Source of the DNA: Hofstenia miamia
Lineage: Eukaryota > Xenacoelomorpha > Acoela
Length of the DNA: 64,000 nt
NCBI GenBank assembly: GCA_004352715.1
Contig: SCFE01000080.1
Coordinates: 140,489-204,488, forward strand
Direction: 5' to 3'
Both the position numbers and the translations under genes were made by a program. The notes beneath the pieces are model-generated. The model worked only from the letters and a program-made list of their open reading frames with translations, was not told the origin of the DNA and ran no database searches. Shown here in pieces: positions 60,473 to 64,000 of the stretch. Numbering within the stretch: position 1 is the stretch's first letter; each line of letters starts with the position of its first letter.

Positions 60473-60759
60473 TATACAAAGGAAGAAAGACCACATCTAA
60501 TTTTTTCATGGACAGTAGTGCTTTAAATTATTCGTTATAGAACTCTAAGGTCTTATTTTTAATGTGATTTGTTGGAGGAACCCAAGTTTGTGAAACAGCA
60601 GTCATCAAATCTGCTTTAAAACATTATAACATCAGAACATTAGAACACTATAATTACTTCAAGTCAAATACAGACTGAAGATTAATATGTACATAAAAAG
60701 AATAAAAGAACAAAAACATAAATTAAATAGGAGTAAATGTTGGCTACTTCCGTCATTTA
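60473..60759. other. non-coding, nothing recognised
   Basis: No supported feature in this short stretch. Confidence 0.4.
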
Positions 60760-61950
60760 AATTAACTTCATTTCGCGATGAGCAAAAATATTCATGAACG
60801 TTTCAGTTCGTAATAAAGGTGTTTGATATGTTTGATTTAATCTGGTTGAACGCTCTTTTTTATTTTTGTATATTATGAAATAATTAAACATTGGATGTCG
60901 TGGATTTTCTACAATTTTTGTAGCAACTCTTAAGTCTTCCTCATCTCTGCTCTTAAATGGATCATATATCTTTTCACAAAATGAAAAAGATTACCTTTAG
61001 CAATCCAAGTATCACTTAAGACTTTCTTCTAATGATTGAACATTCAGGTCTTCTTAACAAGACTGTTGTAGTGTCATTATGCACAAGTTCTTTGTTTACA
61101 ATAGGACTATGAAAGAACTTATATGCATATTTTAGTATCTATCAAAGTTTTTGAAACATCCGGAACAAATTTATTTACTCCAACGCAACGCATTTTGATA
61201 ATAAAATATAATTGTCAAAATTAACCTCTTGAAGGGCATCAACAAGAGTATGAGATGGGAAACGATAAACTTTAATAATATATTTAATCTTAGGCAAGAG
61301 AGTTTGAATTTTAGGTCATTTTCAAAAAGTCCATTGCACAAGTATGTGTATTACTATCATCACTAGAATTTCGCTTTATTCAGGTGGGTAAATCCATTCA
61401 AATTCCTGAGCTTCATTTAAATTTGAAGTGTTGGGCACATTTGTTTCTAATATGCCTATGTTTCTAACTACTTGTTTTCCTAATAATTTTTATTTCTTCT
61501 AATAAGATAGCTGTGTCAGCAGGTTGCAAATAGGAGTAGCTGACTCATACAACTGCGTGGGAGTGCTTACACTTTGGAATTGAGCGTTAAGCAAATCTCT
61601 GTAAGTTTATGCACAAAAGATTCTGCTTTTCCATTAGACGAAAATTATCAAGTGTATTTTGGCTTTAACATTCAAGTTATGCATGACTCAAACCTGTAAC
61701 TGCCTACTCTCAATAAGTTCAATTAGCGCACTAATGAATTCAACGAATTTTGGAAAAATAATGAATAATTTTTTGAAATATTGGGTATCAGATTTATCAA
61801 TTGGAAGCAGTTCATTATTTATATTGAGCAATTATGACTAATTTCTATCCCACCCTACGGAAATTAGCCCATCTATTTTTGCAACGACAGTCATTGTATG
61901 GGCACGCAAACGATCGAATTTGGAAAAAATTGCTCACAGGACAATGCATT
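60760..61950 (-). pseudogene. unassigned decayed coding sequence
   Basis: Minus strand shows protein-like stretches in changing frames: about 61900-61850 DRLRAHTMTVVAKIDGLISV; about 61300-61190 IKVYRFPSHTLVDALQEVNF; about 61110-61040 IVNKELVHNDTTTVLLRRPE; about 60985-60760 ILCEKIYDPFKSRDEEDLRV and ERSTRLNQTYQTPLLRTETF. Composition and order suggest one old gene or transposon ORF broken by frameshifts. I do not recognise the family. Confidence 0.35.
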
Positions 61951-61984
61951 GAGGCGGTCTTTGAGCCCATTTGGATTCCAAAAT

Positions 61985-62249
61985 CGACTTATGGTGCTAG
62001 TAAATTTCAAATCTTAGTTATCTATCCCAAAAGTTCGCCTTACATTTCTTCAAATGTAGTCTAGGGAGATAGAATTTCGGGAGAAAGTGAGTTCTTGTTC
62101 TTGTATNNNNNNNNNNNNNNNNNNNNNCGACTTATGGTGCTAGTAAATTTCAAATCTTAGTTATCTATCCCAAAAGTTCGCCTTACATTTCTTCAAATGT
62201 AGTCTAGGGAGATAGAATTTCGGGAGAAAGTGAGTTCTTGTTCTTGTAT
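61985..62249. repeat. identical 122-bp direct repeat around a 21-N gap
   Basis: 61985-62106 and 62128-62249 are the same 122 bases on either side of a 21-N gap (62107-62127). A textbook unmerged contig overlap. Confidence 0.9.
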
Positions 62250-63844
62250 TTGCTGCTACCTCTTCAGTTGGCTTGCATTGTACAGATACGGATCAATGTA
62301 CGAAATATGGCAAAAATTTATAATATAAATTTGTTTTAAATTTCTTACATATATTGGATTGCCTTCTTCGAAAATGTATTATATACTATTTTTTTGGTCG
62401 AGTGACAATCAAAGGGGAATGGGAACTTTAATAGCAGCATATTGATAACAATAATGTTAATATCATATTTGAATTTAACGTCAAAACAGACAAACCGAAT
62501 TTTATTGATCTCCACTCTATACAATACAGTGATTAGGGATTGGTCTTTTATTAATTTTCTGTAATGCAAATTTTCTTTTTTCTGACTCATAACACTGATT
62601 GAATAAATTTTCTCTTTCTGATCAACCATTTAAAAGTTGGTGTAACGCATCCTTTGGTTTTAAGGAATTTTTAAAACAACGCTATTTATTCAAACTAAGA
62701 TACTGTGAAATTCTCCTAAGCTCTATAACGTTTCACATTTGCAGCAAATGTGACAAAACGTGAACGTCATAATTAAATCTTCATAACAGAATCCTTACAG
62801 ATATTGATAGTAAAAAGAAATTGTCATTAAGAGCACGATTTATTAATTAAAATCCAAAAACACCACACTGCAGTAAACAAGAGCGATCATTGCTGGTTTT
62901 CTCAAGCAGGAATGCAGGTTGATGATTAAATTCAGAGGAAATAACTCACACTGGATGCTTCTTTGAAACATGTGATAAATACGTTTTTAGAACAAACTCT
63001 CCAAAAATAAAATATTTTTGTATCACGCCCAAAGAAACGTTGTGTCACTTGGTAGACAAATGTATGGTGATTTTCACCAGTGATCAGTTGGAAGTAATGA
63101 GTTTGTTTTATATAATGATGCTTGGTTTACACAGATGTCATGACCATCGCAAAAATCGCATATAGCAAATACTATTAAACTTAGTTTGTTTAATTAAGGC
63201 TTTTACTGGCGCATCACAGTGTAAAAAATTTCACGTTCAATTAAGAACGTATGAAAAACCCCTTGTACTTCAGTTTACATTTATCATAAAATGCAGCAAG
63301 AATAAATATTTCATTGTTTACTTGTAATGTTTTGCTTTCTGATTTAGATATGAGACGCTATTAATATTAAATTTTCAAATTATTTCAAGTTCTTTACTGT
63401 TGGTAGAAATAAATGAGGAACGTGATTTTCAATAAATCTAGAAATACCCAAATAAAAAATTTTTCCATCATCTAAATTTTCAACTTGTCTATTCCGTATA
63501 GAATTAAGTTAAACAAAAAATATTTATTGAAGGCCCGTTGCACCTTTCCAATTATGGGGAGAGCCTGAGATACATCATGATTGTATTTTTTTGTAAACTA
63601 CATTGAAGTTTAATCATAAATATTTCAAGAATCGATTAGCAAGATTGGTAAATTGTAATTGTTCAGTGGACTTCAAAAATGCAATTATTTCAAGTGCTTA
63701 ATATTACCAGAAATTTTTATGAAAAGTTTATTGATTAAGTCTTCATCAAAGTTTTTTTATTCTACATCAAGAAGGTTCAAATTCTGTTTTTGAGACATGC
63801 TTTTCAATGTCTTTGAAAATTAGCAGCACTTTGTTTCGTCAGCG
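62250..63844. other. AT-rich, no recognised gene
   Basis: One minus-strand open stretch (62345-62629) has no recognisable domain. The rest is non-coding in appearance. Confidence 0.4.
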
Positions 63845-64000
63845 ACTTATACATTTGATCTTTAAGAACTTGTCAGGCATGGATAATTTGGCACCAGGAA
63901 TATTTGTCTGCATATTTCTTAGTTTTTGATGGATTTTTTCACGGAATCCCTTCATTGCATCATTTGCTCTAATGAATACGAATATAATTTTCCGGGATTG
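63845..64000 (-). pseudogene. unassigned coding-like stretch at window edge
   Basis: Minus strand reads RKIIFVFIRANDAMKGFREK, then KLRNMQTNIPGAKLSMPDKF, then KCIS and a stop, with possible continuation in another frame (IFKDIEKHVSKTEFEPS). Protein-like but not recognised; it continues past the window. Confidence 0.3.

Overview
This is an AT-rich window of an animal nuclear genome. The evidence is one intron-bearing host gene (PAIP1, all introns GT-AG) and a dense, mostly decayed set of eukaryotic transposons: Penelope-like, Tc1/mariner, hAT, LTR retrotransposon, Maverick/Polinton and small inverted-repeat elements. The transposon mix fits an arthropod, but nothing here fixes the taxon. No operons, CRISPR arrays, rRNA or tRNA genes were recognised.

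Layout. 1-14 kb is a transposon graveyard: Penelope-like fragments on the minus strand (60-475, 4612-5927, 6570-7281), a hAT-like pseudogene (1565-2767 plus 4068-4290) bordered by one Tc1 copy and split by another Tc1/mariner copy, and a broken LTR-retrotransposon gag/protease (8480-9680). 15.6-30 kb and 31-45.4 kb are two nearly identical copies of one segment. Each holds a fold-back repeat, a broken gag/protease retroelement, about 6 kb of non-coding DNA, and the first two exons of PAIP1. The material between the shared blocks differs: a Tc1 start in copy 1, a third fold-back unit and a Maverick polymerase fragment in copy 2. 45.4-51.5 kb is PAIP1 intron 2, holding a deleted mariner, a Penelope fragment and a hAT element with an internal assembly duplication. 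51.8-58.7 kb carries PAIP1 exons 3-9, with a hAT-like element and a nested Tc1 in intron 3. 58.7-64 kb has a partial Tc1 and unassigned coding-like pieces on the minus strand.

The main biological result is a complete PAIP1 reading frame of 347 codons joined from nine exons, phase-consistent throughout. It has a PAM2-like motif across exons 1-2, a MIF4G-like middle and an acidic C-terminus. PAIP1 links poly(A)-binding protein to the translation initiation machinery. Everything else is mobile DNA.

The main technical result is that the scaffold looks faulty. There are five gaps of exactly 1000 N. Four smaller gaps (1, 1, 21 and 102 N) are each flanked by the same sequence on both sides, as expected when overlapping contigs or haplotypes are joined instead of merged. 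The 15.4-kb duplication carrying PAIP1 exons 1-2 is therefore most likely two haplotypes in series, though a real duplication is not excluded.
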